A stretch of 64,000 nt of DNA, from the NCBI GenBank assembly GCA_039654915.1, contig CM077594.1, positions 104,856,893 through 104,920,892 on the forward strand. The letters run 5' to 3'. Below, one piece after another: positions 36,199 through 46,021 of this stretch. The notes below the pieces were generated by a model that saw nothing but the letters and a program-made list of their open reading frames with translations, was not told where the DNA came from and did no database searches. Each line of letters begins with the position of its first letter. Position 1 is the first letter of the stretch. Source of the stretch: Aquilaria yunnanensis. Lineage: Eukaryota; Streptophyta; Magnoliopsida; Malvales; Thymelaeaceae. A program made the translations under genes and the position numbers.

Positions 36199-37786
36199 TT
36201 ATCGCAGACAGAAGCAGCACTCCTCCATCAAGCAGCAACAGAAAAGTGTGGCCAAGCTGCAAATGTGGGCAACCATAAATACAGAAGGATAAGTACATAA
36301 AAAAGAAGCAAAAGGTAATTCAAAGAAGATTAAACAATCCAATATGCACCGTCCAGCATAACTATATGCTGCAGCTCTAACAATAAATTCTAAAATATAA
36401 TTTAAAGATCCCAAATAGCATTTGAGAAGTATTTTGCTGCACCCTTTTGTTGCTTGGAACCAAATTAAAATTCACTGCAGTTCTTTTGACTCTTTCAAGT
36501 GGACGTGTTGTCAATTCTGAGTAAGCTGATAAAGGAAGCAGATAATTGGAATAGCCCAGAGGTTCCTAGCAGTTACTATAAGTCTCGGACAGAAAATCTG
36601 TGTTGCCACGGAATGAGATCTTAAACCAACACTGTTGACAAATGACTACGATAGACAGATTAGCCCATTGCAAGCAAGAAATGTATTGGAACTGATGTGC
36701 CCTGCCCACATCAGTCAACACTCAACACTGATGCCAGAGCGAATTTAACCATTCATGAGCTATGTCAACCAACACGGATGATATTCCCATTGGGTTTAAG
36801 GTGGCAGAAAATACTGATATTTTATTTAACAGAACCGCAAGAACAAAGCTGAAGTGTAAGACAACCGGGAAGGTAGAACGATACTGGAGCAACCGGGAAG
36901 GTGTGCTCAGGGAGCACAATAATATTGGGGCAAGGCTGGAATTCTTGAGAAATGGCCAGTCAAAAGAAGACAAAATTTTCCATGACAACTGGAGTTATTT
37001 TCTGGAATAGCAACGGTGGAAAAAGTGTTCTTCTCAATGCTTGGACAGGCACAGCAACTCATTATTCTCAAGGGCTTGAGGGCAGGGAATTAAAGAAATG
37101 AAGTGTAAAAATTGAAAACAAATGGCGTCGCCCGGACTCGAACCGGAGACCTTCAGTGTGTTAGACTGACGTGATAACCAACTACACCACGACACCAGCT
37201 TAAAACGTTACCCCATTTTTATATTTTGAGTCCTCATTCGAAGAGCCTCGTCGCAATTCGCAATCACCACTCCAGCCCAGAAGCTAAAATTCGGAAGGGA
37301 ACAACAATAGATATACACACAAAGACATAAAACAAACAGGAGGTGCTTACCAGCCTCGCAGGAAAGATAAGCAGCCATCTGATTGGTCCTGATATTGATA
37401 CTGATCCTGATGGTGATGGTGATAAGGATAACTTGGCGGACCAGGAGGTGGCGGGTATCCTTCTGCAAAATACCCCTGATACCCCTGCTGCGGCGGACGA
37501 GGCGGGGGATAAGACGGGAATTCAGGCGGAGGATAACCTCCGTAGGGCGATGGAGGAGGCGGTGGCGCAGATGGGTACCCTGGCGGAGGATAAGGGGACC
37601 CGTACCCTGATGTTGAAACCAAATCGAATAAAACAACCGAAACCATATTCAAATTCAAAGGACAAAAACAAATTACAGAAGATCGGAAAAGAAAAAGATA
37701 AAAAATAAGGTAAAATTGAGGAATTAAACCGCTTAATCCCGACCTGGAGGCGGCTTGTCAGCTTGATGGGCTATGTGATAACTCAT
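36199..37786 (-). CDS. CYSTM-type proline/tyrosine-rich protein with cysteine-rich C-terminal module
   Basis: The exons, in transcript order on the minus strand, are 37786-37744, 37606-37351 and 36256-36199. All splice sites are GT..AG and phases match, giving 118 residues. The protein starts MSYHIAHQADKPPPG, continues with a Pro/Tyr/Gly-rich region (YPPPG, SPYGGYPPP, EGYPPPPG), a YHHHHQDQ patch, and ends GCLSFLRGC-LATLFCCCLMEECCFCLR. That is the cysteine-rich transmembrane module of CYSTM/WIH proteins: a short plasma-membrane anchor, probably acylated and able to dimerise, linked in the family to stress tolerance. The short first and last exons make the gene easy to miss. Intron 2 (36257-37350) contains a tRNA-Val gene on the same strand. 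The role of this member is unknown. Confidence 0.88.
37123..37196 (-). tRNA. tRNA-Val (anticodon AAC)
   Basis: Read on the minus strand, the 74-nt gene starts GGTGTCGTGGTGTAG and ends CCGGGCGACGCCA. The acceptor stem is GGTGTCG/CGACGCC (one G-T pair), the anticodon arm TCAGT-CTAACAC-ACTGA gives AAC, and the T arm is CTCCGGTTCGAGTCCGGG. There is no tRNA intron. A TTTT terminator follows within five bases (37115-37118). It lies inside intron 2 of the CYSTM gene, transcribed in the same direction. Confidence 0.97.
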
Positions 37787-37898
37787 ATTTTCTCGATCTT
37801 TTGCGCGTGGGAGCTGAGCTAGAAGAAGCCGAGATCGATCGGACTGATCCTCTTCCTCTGCAGAGGCAGTTATTGCTCTTGCCAGGTACGGATCACCT

Positions 37899-37938
37899 CC
37901 ACGTCAGTTCCGGTGAGATCATGGAACATCTGACGTGG
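37899..37938. promoter_or_regulatory. Inverted pair of bZIP-type TGACGTGG elements upstream of CYSTM
   Basis: CCACGTCAG at 37899-37907 and CTGACGTGG at 37930-37938 are perfect reverse complements, 31 bp apart start to start. They lie 113-152 bp upstream of the CYSTM ATG. TGACGTGG matches the plant unfolded-protein-response/ACGT-core element bound by bZIP factors; abscisic-acid or TGA-type bZIPs are alternatives. Function is inferred from motif and position only. Confidence 0.55.
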
Positions 37939-38022
37939 ACCTCTGATCGCCGTCCGCACATAAACGGGTAAGTGTTGTGTCAACCCCTCGTTCTGGTTTT
38001 CGTTTTCTATTTTTGTGAAATA

Positions 38023-38250
38023 CTCCTGTCTCATAAATTTTGATACATTTGACTTTTCGTTGTATTTTGACTTAATTTTATTTATATTTTTTTTATTAAA
38101 AAAAATAAAATATATATATATTTAGAAACTACATATATTAAATTATTATTCATATACAAAAATTTTATATTTATATATTAAAATGTTGAAAATAAAAAAT
38201 TATAGATTAAACCAAAAACAAATGAAGCAAAATCTTTGGGACGGAGGGAG
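38023..38250. mobile_element. Stowaway-type MITE
   Basis: CTCCTGTCTCATAAATTTTG at the left and TTTGGGACGGAGGGAG at the right are inverted ends, with TA at 38021-38022 and 38251-38252. The interior arms are AT-rich and complementary. Length 228 bp; it sits just upstream of the CYSTM promoter. Confidence 0.85.
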
Positions 38251-38252
38251 TA

Positions 38253-39735
38253 TTATATATATCTCTGCACCGGGCGTCAGATTCACCTTTCAAGCTTACC
38301 GCGAAACTTCCTGCTGGTTGCAACCTTGCTTTGTTGATACTCCACGGAACAACCTAATACTAGTCCTGATCTCTCAATTTAGTCCAGAACGTCAAGATGT
38401 TCCATAAAGGTCCAGAGCTCCCCTGTTTTTTACTTCTTTTTTTTTTTTTAGGGATACAAATCACTTTGTCTATACAATCATAAATATAATGGAAATTATA
38501 GAGATCTCTGCTTTTACTAGTGTGATAGTATCATAAATGGAATATGGATATTTGTCCCTTTCCCTTCAGTGAGATATCCTTTAAGCCTATTTTCTATTTC
38601 TTATCCGCATATTAAATCGATCATTTTTATTTTGAAGGGTAACTCCGAAGTTAACTCAGATAAAACATAAGGGAAAGTGAATAAACAGTCATAAGATAAT
38701 CAATTTAGTTAATTAGAAAGGAAAAGGTTGAGAAACTAAATAACATTTGAGAGAGAGAGAGAGGGCAAGCAAACAAATACACTACTACAACGTCTCAATC
38801 TTTTTCCTTATTATGCTTTCTACACTTTTTCTGGTTGAATTTATACTTCGTTTTTGTATGTATGAGAAGCCGGTGACGGGGCCGCTAAGTATTGGATGCT
38901 ACAATATTAAAGAGGGATTAATCATTTATTTGTTTGTTGGCGGAGTTATCAGATTCATTATTTTTGTCTCATATTCTTTTCATTGTTTATTTTGAGTTAT
39001 CCGATATCTTTACAATTCTATAATTTTAAAAATTATTTTTAAAATATTTATTTTGTGAAAAACAGGTTATTATTATTATTATTTCCTTTTAGGTTTATTA
39101 AAAAAAGCATAAAAAATTAAAACTATGTAACCCTTATGCACTTACAAGTTGTTAGTTTGCGCTAAACTTAACTTCAATGCATGTATATTTAAGTTGCGCT
39201 AAACCCTCTTAATGGAAGGGAAAAAAAATCAATTGCAATTTCACTCTAATTTTTATAATTCTTCTATTTTATATCACCACTCTCATTCTAATTTTTATAA
39301 CATTTTTACTTATTTAACAAGTAATATTTTCTCATTTTCACTCCCACTCCCCTACCCCCGCTTTCCGTCATGTAACTTAGATTTCACTCCCTAAGATTTT
39401 ATACACTTTTACCCTTTCAAATTTAGAAATCTATTGTTACCTTCACCACGTTTTTCAACTCCTGTAAAGAAAAATGTTCTGTTACATTTATATAAATGAA
39501 AAATTGGTGATTTAAAATTTTTATTAATTTTAAAAAGCAATTGAATAGTTTAATTCACTGAAAGATACTATCAGATATTGTAAATTAGAATTTAGAAAAT
39601 CAACGTCAAATGATGTGAAAGAAGAAGGGGACTAAGTGCATGTTTTCAAATATTGGGGGTAAAAGTATAATTAGATTCAGGCCGCAGGGGAAAACTGTTA
39701 TTCGCCCAAACGTGAAGAAATAAAAAGAGTTTGCT
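38253..39735. other. Intergenic, no recognised gene
   Basis: A GA microsatellite lies at about 38749-38763. 39.40-39.72 kb carries ACTTTTACCCTTTC and GGGGGTAAAAGTATAATT in opposite orientation, which may be ends of an old MULE-type MITE. Short open frames (38183-38407, 38747-38995) are unconvincing. Confidence 0.4.
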
Positions 39736-39807
39736 CGCCGTTGCCGGGGATCGAACCCGGGTCATCCGCGTGACAGGCGGAAATACTTACCACTATACTA
39801 CAACGAC
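39736..39807 (-). tRNA. tRNA-Asp (anticodon GTC)
   Basis: Read on the minus strand, the 72-nt gene starts GTCGTTGTAGTATAGTGG and ends CCCCGGCAACGGC plus a G discriminator. The acceptor stem is GTCGTTG/CAACGGC, the anticodon arm TCCGC-CTGTCAC-GCGGA gives GTC, and the T arm is CCCGGGTTCGATCCCCGG. A T5 terminator lies at 39722-39726. Compared with the usual plant sequence the outer anticodon-stem pair is T-A instead of C-G, a compensated change. Confidence 0.97.
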
Positions 39808-39964
39808 CAGATGCTTTTCCTGGACCATCATTATAACTTGATTGATTCTTTAGACTTTTGGGCCTTTTACAATCTTATCATTTTTCATTGTGCATATTCA
39901 ACTTGTGCTATCTAATTGTATACCAATATTTTTCATTTTTGGTGCTCTTAATAATTACAAGATA

Positions 39965-40205
39965 CTCTATCCATTTCATATGTTTTGAAATAGTTAATTT
40001 TTTTAAATAGTTTGACTTAAATTTATTTATGCTATTGTTTATTAGAAAAAAATTTAAAAATATATATATATATTTAGAAACTATGGATCTTTATTTATCA
40101 TTTATATATAAATTTTTTTTATTTATATACTCAAATATTAAAAATAAAAAATTATACATTAATTACTAAAAAGTAAATGTTACAAAAAATATTGGAGAAA
40201 AGGAG
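39965..40205. mobile_element. Stowaway-type MITE (eroded)
   Basis: The left end CTCTATCCATTTCATATG follows TA (39963-39964). The right end TATTGGAGAAAAGGAG precedes TA (40206-40207). The interior has the family's paired AT-rich arms (TTTGACTTAAATTTATTTAT and AAAATAAAAAATTATACATT). About 241 bp. Confidence 0.65.
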
Positions 40206-40207
40206 TA

Positions 40208-40912
40208 TTAAAAGTTACTGTAAAAATGTTTGAGGTGAAGTGTCTATTTTGCAAAATTTGAAGAGCTAAAGCTCAAAGTTAACTATTTCTAAATTAGTTG
40301 GTTTTTGTGAGAATGTGGCACAACTATGGTCTGGAGATATTATTTGAGTGGTGTTATCTACCACCGACGTACCTAGGGGAGGACAGAGTTATTGATTTTG
40401 AATGGTTAATTATTGTAAACTTCCATGGGAACTACCTAATTTAATATTCTGAAATGAATTGTTCGGATATACTAGCAGAGGCTTAGTTATAAATACTTCC
40501 AAGAATGATACTTGGAAGGGTGCTATGGCCATGCAAGTGTTCTTTGGAGTATGGGATTAGTTGCAAAAAAAGTCTTCGAAATTTCATTATACAAATAATC
40601 ATCCAGGTTCCGTCCCAGAATAGTTTATCTCACTAGTCTGTTCATTCAGTTGCATTGCTTCTAACTTCGCCCAAAAACCTTAGACATGACCTTTCCTTCC
40701 GTTCCCCTTTAGTTTATTTTGAACCAAATTGGTTTTTGCTGGAGCTCTCCAACTCTTCTTCAAGGATATTTATCCTGATCTACATCAGTTTCATCAAGTT
40801 ATAATTCAATACTGACCCCAAACAGAAGTAAGAGGACCACAAATTAATAAATGATCAATTATGGTACAAAAGTACATCCAACAAAAGTAGTAGAAGCACA
40901 TAAATGATATTA
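40208..40912. other. Intergenic, nothing recognised
   Basis: Mixed-composition spacer between two Stowaway copies. No open frame, RNA gene or repeat was recognised. Confidence 0.4.
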
Positions 40913-41151
40913 TCTTCGTTTCATATTAGTTGATCTTTTCACTTTTATTTTTTATTAAAGTTTGACTTGAATATATTTATATTAATGTGTATTGAAAAAA
41001 AATTTAAAAATTGATATTTAAAAACTATAATATTTAAAGTTTCATTTTCATATAAAAAACTCATATTTTTATAATAAATTTTTTAAAAAATAAAAATAAA
41101 AATTAATTACTATAAATAACAAAAAGACAAGCTTTTGTGAAATAGAGAGAA
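40913..41151. mobile_element. Stowaway-type MITE (eroded)
   Basis: TCTTCGTTTCATATTAGTTG at the left and GTGAAATAGAGAGAA at the right form degenerate inverted ends, with TA on both sides (40911-40912 and 41152-41153). The internal AAGTTTGACTTGAATATATT arm is shared with the other copies. About 239 bp, located 0.5 kb from the MIR169 pair. Confidence 0.6.
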
Positions 41152-41659
41152 TATAAAATTAATCTTCTTCTTAGAAGTCAAATTAGCATAGTTGTTTTTG
41201 CCATATGGTAAAAGCAAGACACTGTCCGGCCTAGGTTCATGGCACGGAAGAGGCACTCCTAGGCACAAATGTATCAATAAGATGTCCAAATGTTGCTCGA
41301 CGCCTTTTATGTTCCGTGAGGTAGATAATTTACCCCTCAACTTTCTTTATAACTCGTCAAATCTTAAATATATACTTGTACATGCTTCTAATTAGAAAAA
41401 AAAAAAACGAGTTCTTTCTCTAGAAGGTGAACTAGAATCTTCTCTGTTTCAGCATGGGACGAGAGGGACAGAGAACTAATATATTCAAGCATATCCTAAA
41501 GGAGTGGTTGTTCTGATAAAAGAGATTAATGGGCAGTTTCTATTATTGCAGATGAACGAGTAAAAAAGGGTAATCTGCGTAAACAGTATAGAGAATAGAA
41601 TGCAACCAACTTCCTTTTTTACCGGGAACTTGAAGCCAGAGCAAGCGAGAAAAGAAGGT

Positions 41660-41846
41660 CTAGCATGACAGAGAAGAGCCTGTCAGCTTAGCCAAGAATG
41701 CTTGCCTGCGAATGATCCAAAAGAAGTTCTCTTTCATCCTTATTTTTATCTATACACACTCATCTGGCGAGGATCTCTGAGACATGTTTTGTTGCAGCAG
41801 GCAAGTCATCCTTGGCTGCCAGACAAGGCTCTCGTCTTCATGTACG
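41660..41846 (-). ncRNA. MIR169: MIR169 precursor, copy A (downstream)
   Basis: On the minus strand the 5' arm carries, at 41818-41798, a 21-nt sequence that starts CAGCCAAGGATGACTTGCCT and ends in G. It is the miR169 sequence with C in place of the first U of miR169h-n. The 3' arm (41709-41689) is its near-complement, GCAGGCAAGCATTCTTGGCT, pairing except for one bulged A and a G-T pair. The arms extend about 25 bp further (ATGAAGACGAGAGCC with GGCTCTTCTCTGTCAT), with an 88-nt loop. This is a normal plant pre-miRNA shape. miR169 guides cleavage of NF-YA mRNAs. Copy B lies 215 bp upstream in the same strand. Confidence 0.85.
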
Positions 41847-41910
41847 GCCTCTCCTCTTCAATCATAATGTACTTCCTCATTTTGATTTGGGCAAGTTAAG
41901 AAGAGAAGAC

Positions 41911-42066
41911 CTAGCATGAAAGAAAGGAGTCTGTCGAGCTAGCCAAGGAGACTGCCCGGGACCAAGCAAAGGGCTTGTTCTTTTGGACATTTCAAACCCT
42001 TTAGACATGGAGCAGGCAAGTCATCCTTGGCTACCCAACAGGACTCTTTATCTTCATGTTAGATCT
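41911..42066 (-). ncRNA. MIR169: MIR169 precursor, copy B (upstream)
   Basis: The 5' arm on the minus strand, 42033-42013, begins TAGCCAAGGATGACTTGCCT and ends in G, identical to the miR169h-n mature sequence as I know it. The 3' arm (41960-41940) is GGGCAGTCTCCTTGGCTA, the expected star strand with two bulges. Flanking arms also pair (CATGAAGATAAAGAGTCC with the GGACTCC..TTTCATG side), and the loop is about 52 nt. The hairpin is a tandem duplicate of copy A: both share the CTAGCATGA base and GCAGGCAAGTCATCCTTGG on the plus strand. A polycistronic primary transcript is likely. Confidence 0.92.
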
Positions 42067-42135
42067 CTCTTCCACTCGATCAGTGTATTCTGAGTTCCAG
42101 CTTTGGGTATGCCTTACTTGCATTCCAAAGAGCTG

Positions 42136-42145
42136 TACTTATAGC
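42136..42145 (-). promoter_or_regulatory. Possible TATA box for the MIR169 transcript
   Basis: The minus strand reads GCTATAAGTAC here, about 75 bp upstream of the base of hairpin B. A start about 30 bp further on (near 42105) would put both hairpins in one transcript. Position and motif only. Confidence 0.45.
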
Positions 42146-42149
42146 CTGC

Positions 42150-43635
42150 TTGCAGTGCTTGAAGACATATCACGAGAGAATCAATTCTGATTCCCGGGCC
42201 CAACTGCATTGACTTGAAATTCCTCTCCTCCCAAATAATGGAATACATTCTGTCAAAACTGTAGGGACCGAATGTCTTATGGATAGAGATGTGGTGAGTC
42301 AAATATTAGAGAAAACCACAAGTTTCTTAGCCGTAATTGCTCTCCTGGAACCTTGCTTTTCGACTTGACAAGTAGCAGCAGCTGACCGTTGGCTGCTTCA
42401 AAGGATCTGATGCTGTAGAGATCTATTTCTGCAGCTTTGCTTTGTCAAGTTCCTTCTTCCGTATGATTTAGTACCTATGGACATTTTTCTCTGAAACTGA
42501 GATTTGATGTTGGAACCGAATTCCCCATTAATCAGAACCGCGATTTAAGTGTTCAAGCTTTTGTTATGTATGATACATTTATCAGCAGAAAAAAATTTTA
42601 CTCCGCTTTCTTTTGTTGCAAGACATACGATGAGATGTTCGCTAGCGTCTCAGACGCACCATGTGTTTCTGTTCGCTTACCGCGTATGGGCCTCCATACT
42701 CGATATGGGACAGTATTCTACAGAATTTCTTCTCTGTTAGATTCGATGGTGTTCAAATATGCTTCAAAAGCTAGTTGCTTTTGAGTTTTGGCGTTGCTAC
42801 AAAAGGAAGAGAGCAGGCGCCACGCGGAAAGGTAGCCGCTACAATGCTACTAATTCGCGTGGTCAGAAAATGGCCCAAAACAACATTTCCTACTCAGCAG
42901 ATAAAGTTGAACAGTACGCAAAAAAACAAAAAAGATTTCATTTGGTAACAGTCCCTACAATGATGTCATTGATCAAATTCAGCCCCCAATGCCAATGCCA
43001 GAGGCAACCATTGGAGACTTCCAAACGCAATACCAAACCAAGCCCACTTGGCTCATTCTTGCTTAACATTTTCTGTGGCTCAAAATGTTACCCTGATGCG
43101 AATCGTGGCTAGTAGCTTTTTCGTTTTTCACTGTGAAATTTATTCAATGTTACGTCAATGTTATAGTTGATGATCCGCTGGTCTTGGCTCAAGAATGATC
43201 TCTACTAGTTGGTCTAATTTTGATGGAATTTGCACAGAAGGTGAGAATAACTGCTACACCAAAAGGTAGATTCTTAATCCTCAAGGCACATAACTTGTCT
43301 TATTGTAAATATGTATCGTCCAGCAATTGTATGGACAATGACTTACCAACCTACAAAAAAACAGCACCAGCACGTGGCAAGTAGGTTTCAGTTTTTTTGC
43401 AAGTTTATGACTAAACCAGAAATTCAGATGTGGACTAACTAGTAGCCAGAACGATCCAAAGAGCTAGGCCTAATTACAGACTTCAGATAAACGATGCTAA
43501 GCTCTGCTCATGTCTAAACACAGTATTGAGCTGAAACTTTAGCAATATCTATCTACAAATGGCAGCCGAAGAACATCTAAAGCATCACAATTGCGTTGGA
43601 TATACGACTGGTGAGCTCAATCTTGCACAACCAAT
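42150..43635. other. MIR169 upstream region and CASP-like 3' flank
   Basis: Several open frames of 60-117 codons (42549-42784, 42759-43112) overlap in different frames and show no known domain. Composition is mixed. The 3' untranslated region of the CASP-like gene must lie just below 43636. No further miR169-like sequence was found. Confidence 0.4.
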
Positions 43636-44869
43636 TCATGCAACCGCTGCAGGCATGATTTTCTTGGAGGACAAGAGAACCAGCCCAAAGTAGGAAAAGA
43701 AAGCCAAGTAAGAGAATGCCAGAGAAATGGTCATCCTATCGCAGAACTTGCTCACTCTGTCACAAATGGCACTCCAACCCATCTTGTGTTCCCCATATTT
43801 ACTGACAAAGCCTACGGCAGTTGCTGCTGCGCATCCAGATATCATCAGCAGCATTATCACCTGCAACGTATTGTCAGTTTCGATCTACACACAGTACATA
43901 TCCTTTGAACAAGTAAATAATAGCCATTTTACAACTTCCAATGAGCAACAAGATTTCACTGATTTGGGGCACGTTAACTGCTTCCCATCATGGCCTATTA
44001 GTTGACCTTGATTCATCAACAGGCTTAATTTCCGTGTCCGTCCGACTCATAAACAAGTTTGATTTTTGGGCCTTGTTTACTTGGCCACATTGCTTGCAAA
44101 TGCGTTGTTAGTTGTAGATGCAGTAATCTAAAGATTCTTCGTTTCAACTTTTTCTTAATTTGATGTACTTGTCAAACAATGAGGTCACATTCATATGCCC
44201 AAATTTTAATGTCATGAAAGCTAAGCGTGATTTATGCACACTGACAAGCCACCTGGAGAACATATGAGAAAATTTCTATATCTAAAATACTGCCTGTCTT
44301 GAAAACACAAATTTTTTACTTTGGTACGGAAATAACCCTTTTCTAAAATTTGCGGAAATAAACGGACCATTTCTACTTCAATCCAAGTTCAAATTGAATA
44401 AGCAACCGCAACCCAAAATGGCTTACCAAATCATGCACAAACAGAAAGAAACAGTTCTGGGGATCTGATTTCGAGCGGCTCATGATACAGGTCACGACCA
44501 GCGACAACACAGAGAAAGCGCAAACAACAACATCAGTACCAAACAAGAACCTGAAACCAAAAAAGAAAAAAAGAAAAACAAAACCCGGAATTGTTAGTGC
44601 TCATGATATTTCACGGTCAACTGCATCGGCGAAGTCAAAAGGGAAAAAGGGAACAAAATATTGAAGATTTCCCAGTTCAGAGCTTTCCTCATAGTCGACG
44701 AATAGTTATAGCGGGCGGTGAAACGGAACCCGAAAACGACGACATGTTGGGTGCTAGTAACCATCACAGAGATCGCGACGACGGTGAAAGCAGCGGCCAA
44801 TGCTCTGAAAAGGATTTGAACGTTGACGAGGACAGAGGAGGGAGGTTTCTTCTGGGTTTCAGACGGCAT
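43636..44869 (-). CDS. CASP-like membrane protein (CASPL1 group)
   Basis: Three exons on the minus strand: 44869-44688, 44550-44427 and 43860-43636, joining to 176 residues. The MARVEL-related CASP domain has four membrane segments: about 18-38 (ILFRALAAAFTVVAISVM, with the conserved Arg22), 63-85 (LFGTDVVVCAFSVLSLVV), 95-120 (FFLFVHDLVIMLLMISGC, conserved Asp101) and 149-170 (ISLAFSYLAFFSYFGLVLL). CASP-like proteins form plasma-membrane scaffolds; Casparian strip proteins are the known case, and the role of this subgroup is not established. Intron 2 is GT..AG. Intron 1 is odd: the natural junction AG|GAAAGC..CAG has GA where GT is expected. Weak in-phase GT alternatives exist 10 bp upstream (TC|GTCGAC, loses STMR) and about 30 bp downstream. 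Without splicing the frame stops after 91 codons. Confidence 0.85.
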
Positions 44870-44955
44870 TTTGGATTTCGGAGTCGGACACAGTTCTGGA
44901 GCTTCCCAAAAACTGAAAACGAGAGGAAGACGGAGGAAGAAGGAGATATGCTAGC

Positions 44956-44963
44956 ATTAAATA
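44956..44963 (-). promoter_or_regulatory. TATA-like element of the CASP-like gene
   Basis: The minus strand reads CCTATTTAATGC about 88 bp upstream of the ATG at 44869, followed by a CT-rich leader. This suits a plant core promoter. Confidence 0.45.
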
Positions 44964-45112
44964 GGCTTTAATTGCTCGAAGAAGCAGCGGATAGCTGGAC
45001 CTGGGAACATCGGCAGACAGCAGTGAGCTCAAAGAAGTTCAGCCTCTCCATGTGCTTTCACATTCCTGCCCTTCTCTAACATGTACAGTAAGCGGTTGGC
45101 CAATTCTAAAAA

Positions 45113-45573
45113 GGAAAAATTACAAAAACCCTTCCCTATGGTTTGGTCAAACCTACATTTTACCCTTATATTTTAAAAAATATACATTTTACCCCTTGCT
45201 TCCTTTATAGTATTTAACAACAAATTCTAAAACTCTAATTTAAAATTCTGATAACTATGTTCCAGTAATTTTAAGATTTTTTTACATTTTTCTCATAGCT
45301 AATCAATTTTTAGAAAATACTGATATGTATTTATAGAGAGGAAAATGTATTTATCAAAACAAAAAAATTGATAATGTAACCTATCTATTAATTAAAAAAA
45401 AAATATTACAGAGATCAAAATTACTGAAAGATAACTATCATATAATTTAAATACAGTTTTAAAAACTACTATCGGATAATATAAAAAAAATAGAGGGTAA
45501 AGTGTAGATTTTTAAAAATAGAGGGAGTAAACTATAGGTTAGGGTAAATCTCATAGGTAATTGTAAGTTTTCC
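45113..45573. mobile_element. MULE-type MITE, 461 bp
   Basis: The left end GGAAAAATTACAAAAACCC and inverted right end GGAAAACTTACAATTACC belong to the same end type as the large MULE at 14.6-18.0 kb. The arms then pair through CTACATTTTACCC against CTACACTTTACCC. The 9-bp flanks TTCTAAAAA (45104-45112) and TTCAAAAAA (45574-45582) match at 8 of 9. Confidence 0.7.
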
Positions 45574-45582
45574 TTCAAAAAA

Positions 45583-46021
45583 CGAATACTACGCGGAATG
45601 AATTGAGGGGCAAAAATGTCACGACGGACCAAATCCTTTTCGGAAGTAAGTGCTAAACCTTGAATCTTGAAAGCAGTAGGTGGCACCATAAACCGAATCT
45701 TTGTTGAACTAATAAGTGAAAAATAATTTATATACCAGCGTTGTTTTGAGGATTCAAATATTTTTTTAGCTTTAAAAAATAATATATATTTAACTAAGAT
45801 GTAAATATATTATGATCAATATTATTACAAAATCAACAAACATGAAAAGTATAAAATTATGCCAACATCATATTGGGTATCTTTAATATATCTATCCATT
45901 AACATGAATCATTTTAGTTATAAATAACAATAATTCATATACATGTCAAAAACAAATGCTTTTCTAGAAAATTTTTGGCCTACATGAAAAAATTATAGAA
46001 GTTATAAAATGGGTTTGCTAA
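45583..46021. other. Intergenic, nothing recognised
   Basis: AT-rich sequence leading into the tandem repeats. A 76-codon minus-strand open frame at 45459-45689 lacks known features. Confidence 0.35.

Noticed and set aside
36059..36292. 77-codon plus-strand frame with an ATG and leader-like context
   Set aside because: It is antisense to the CYSTM last exon and 3' region and resembles no known protein.
37343..37708. Plus-strand frames of 75-121 codons opposite the CYSTM exon
   Set aside because: They are antisense shadows of the Pro-rich exon; the minus strand has matching exons on both sides and a family-specific C-terminus.
42549..43112. Frames of 63-117 codons between MIR169 and the CASP-like gene
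   Set aside because: They overlap one another in different frames, with no domain, splice pattern or codon signature.
44591..44971. 126-codon plus-strand frame
   Set aside because: It is antisense to the first exon and promoter of the CASP-like gene.
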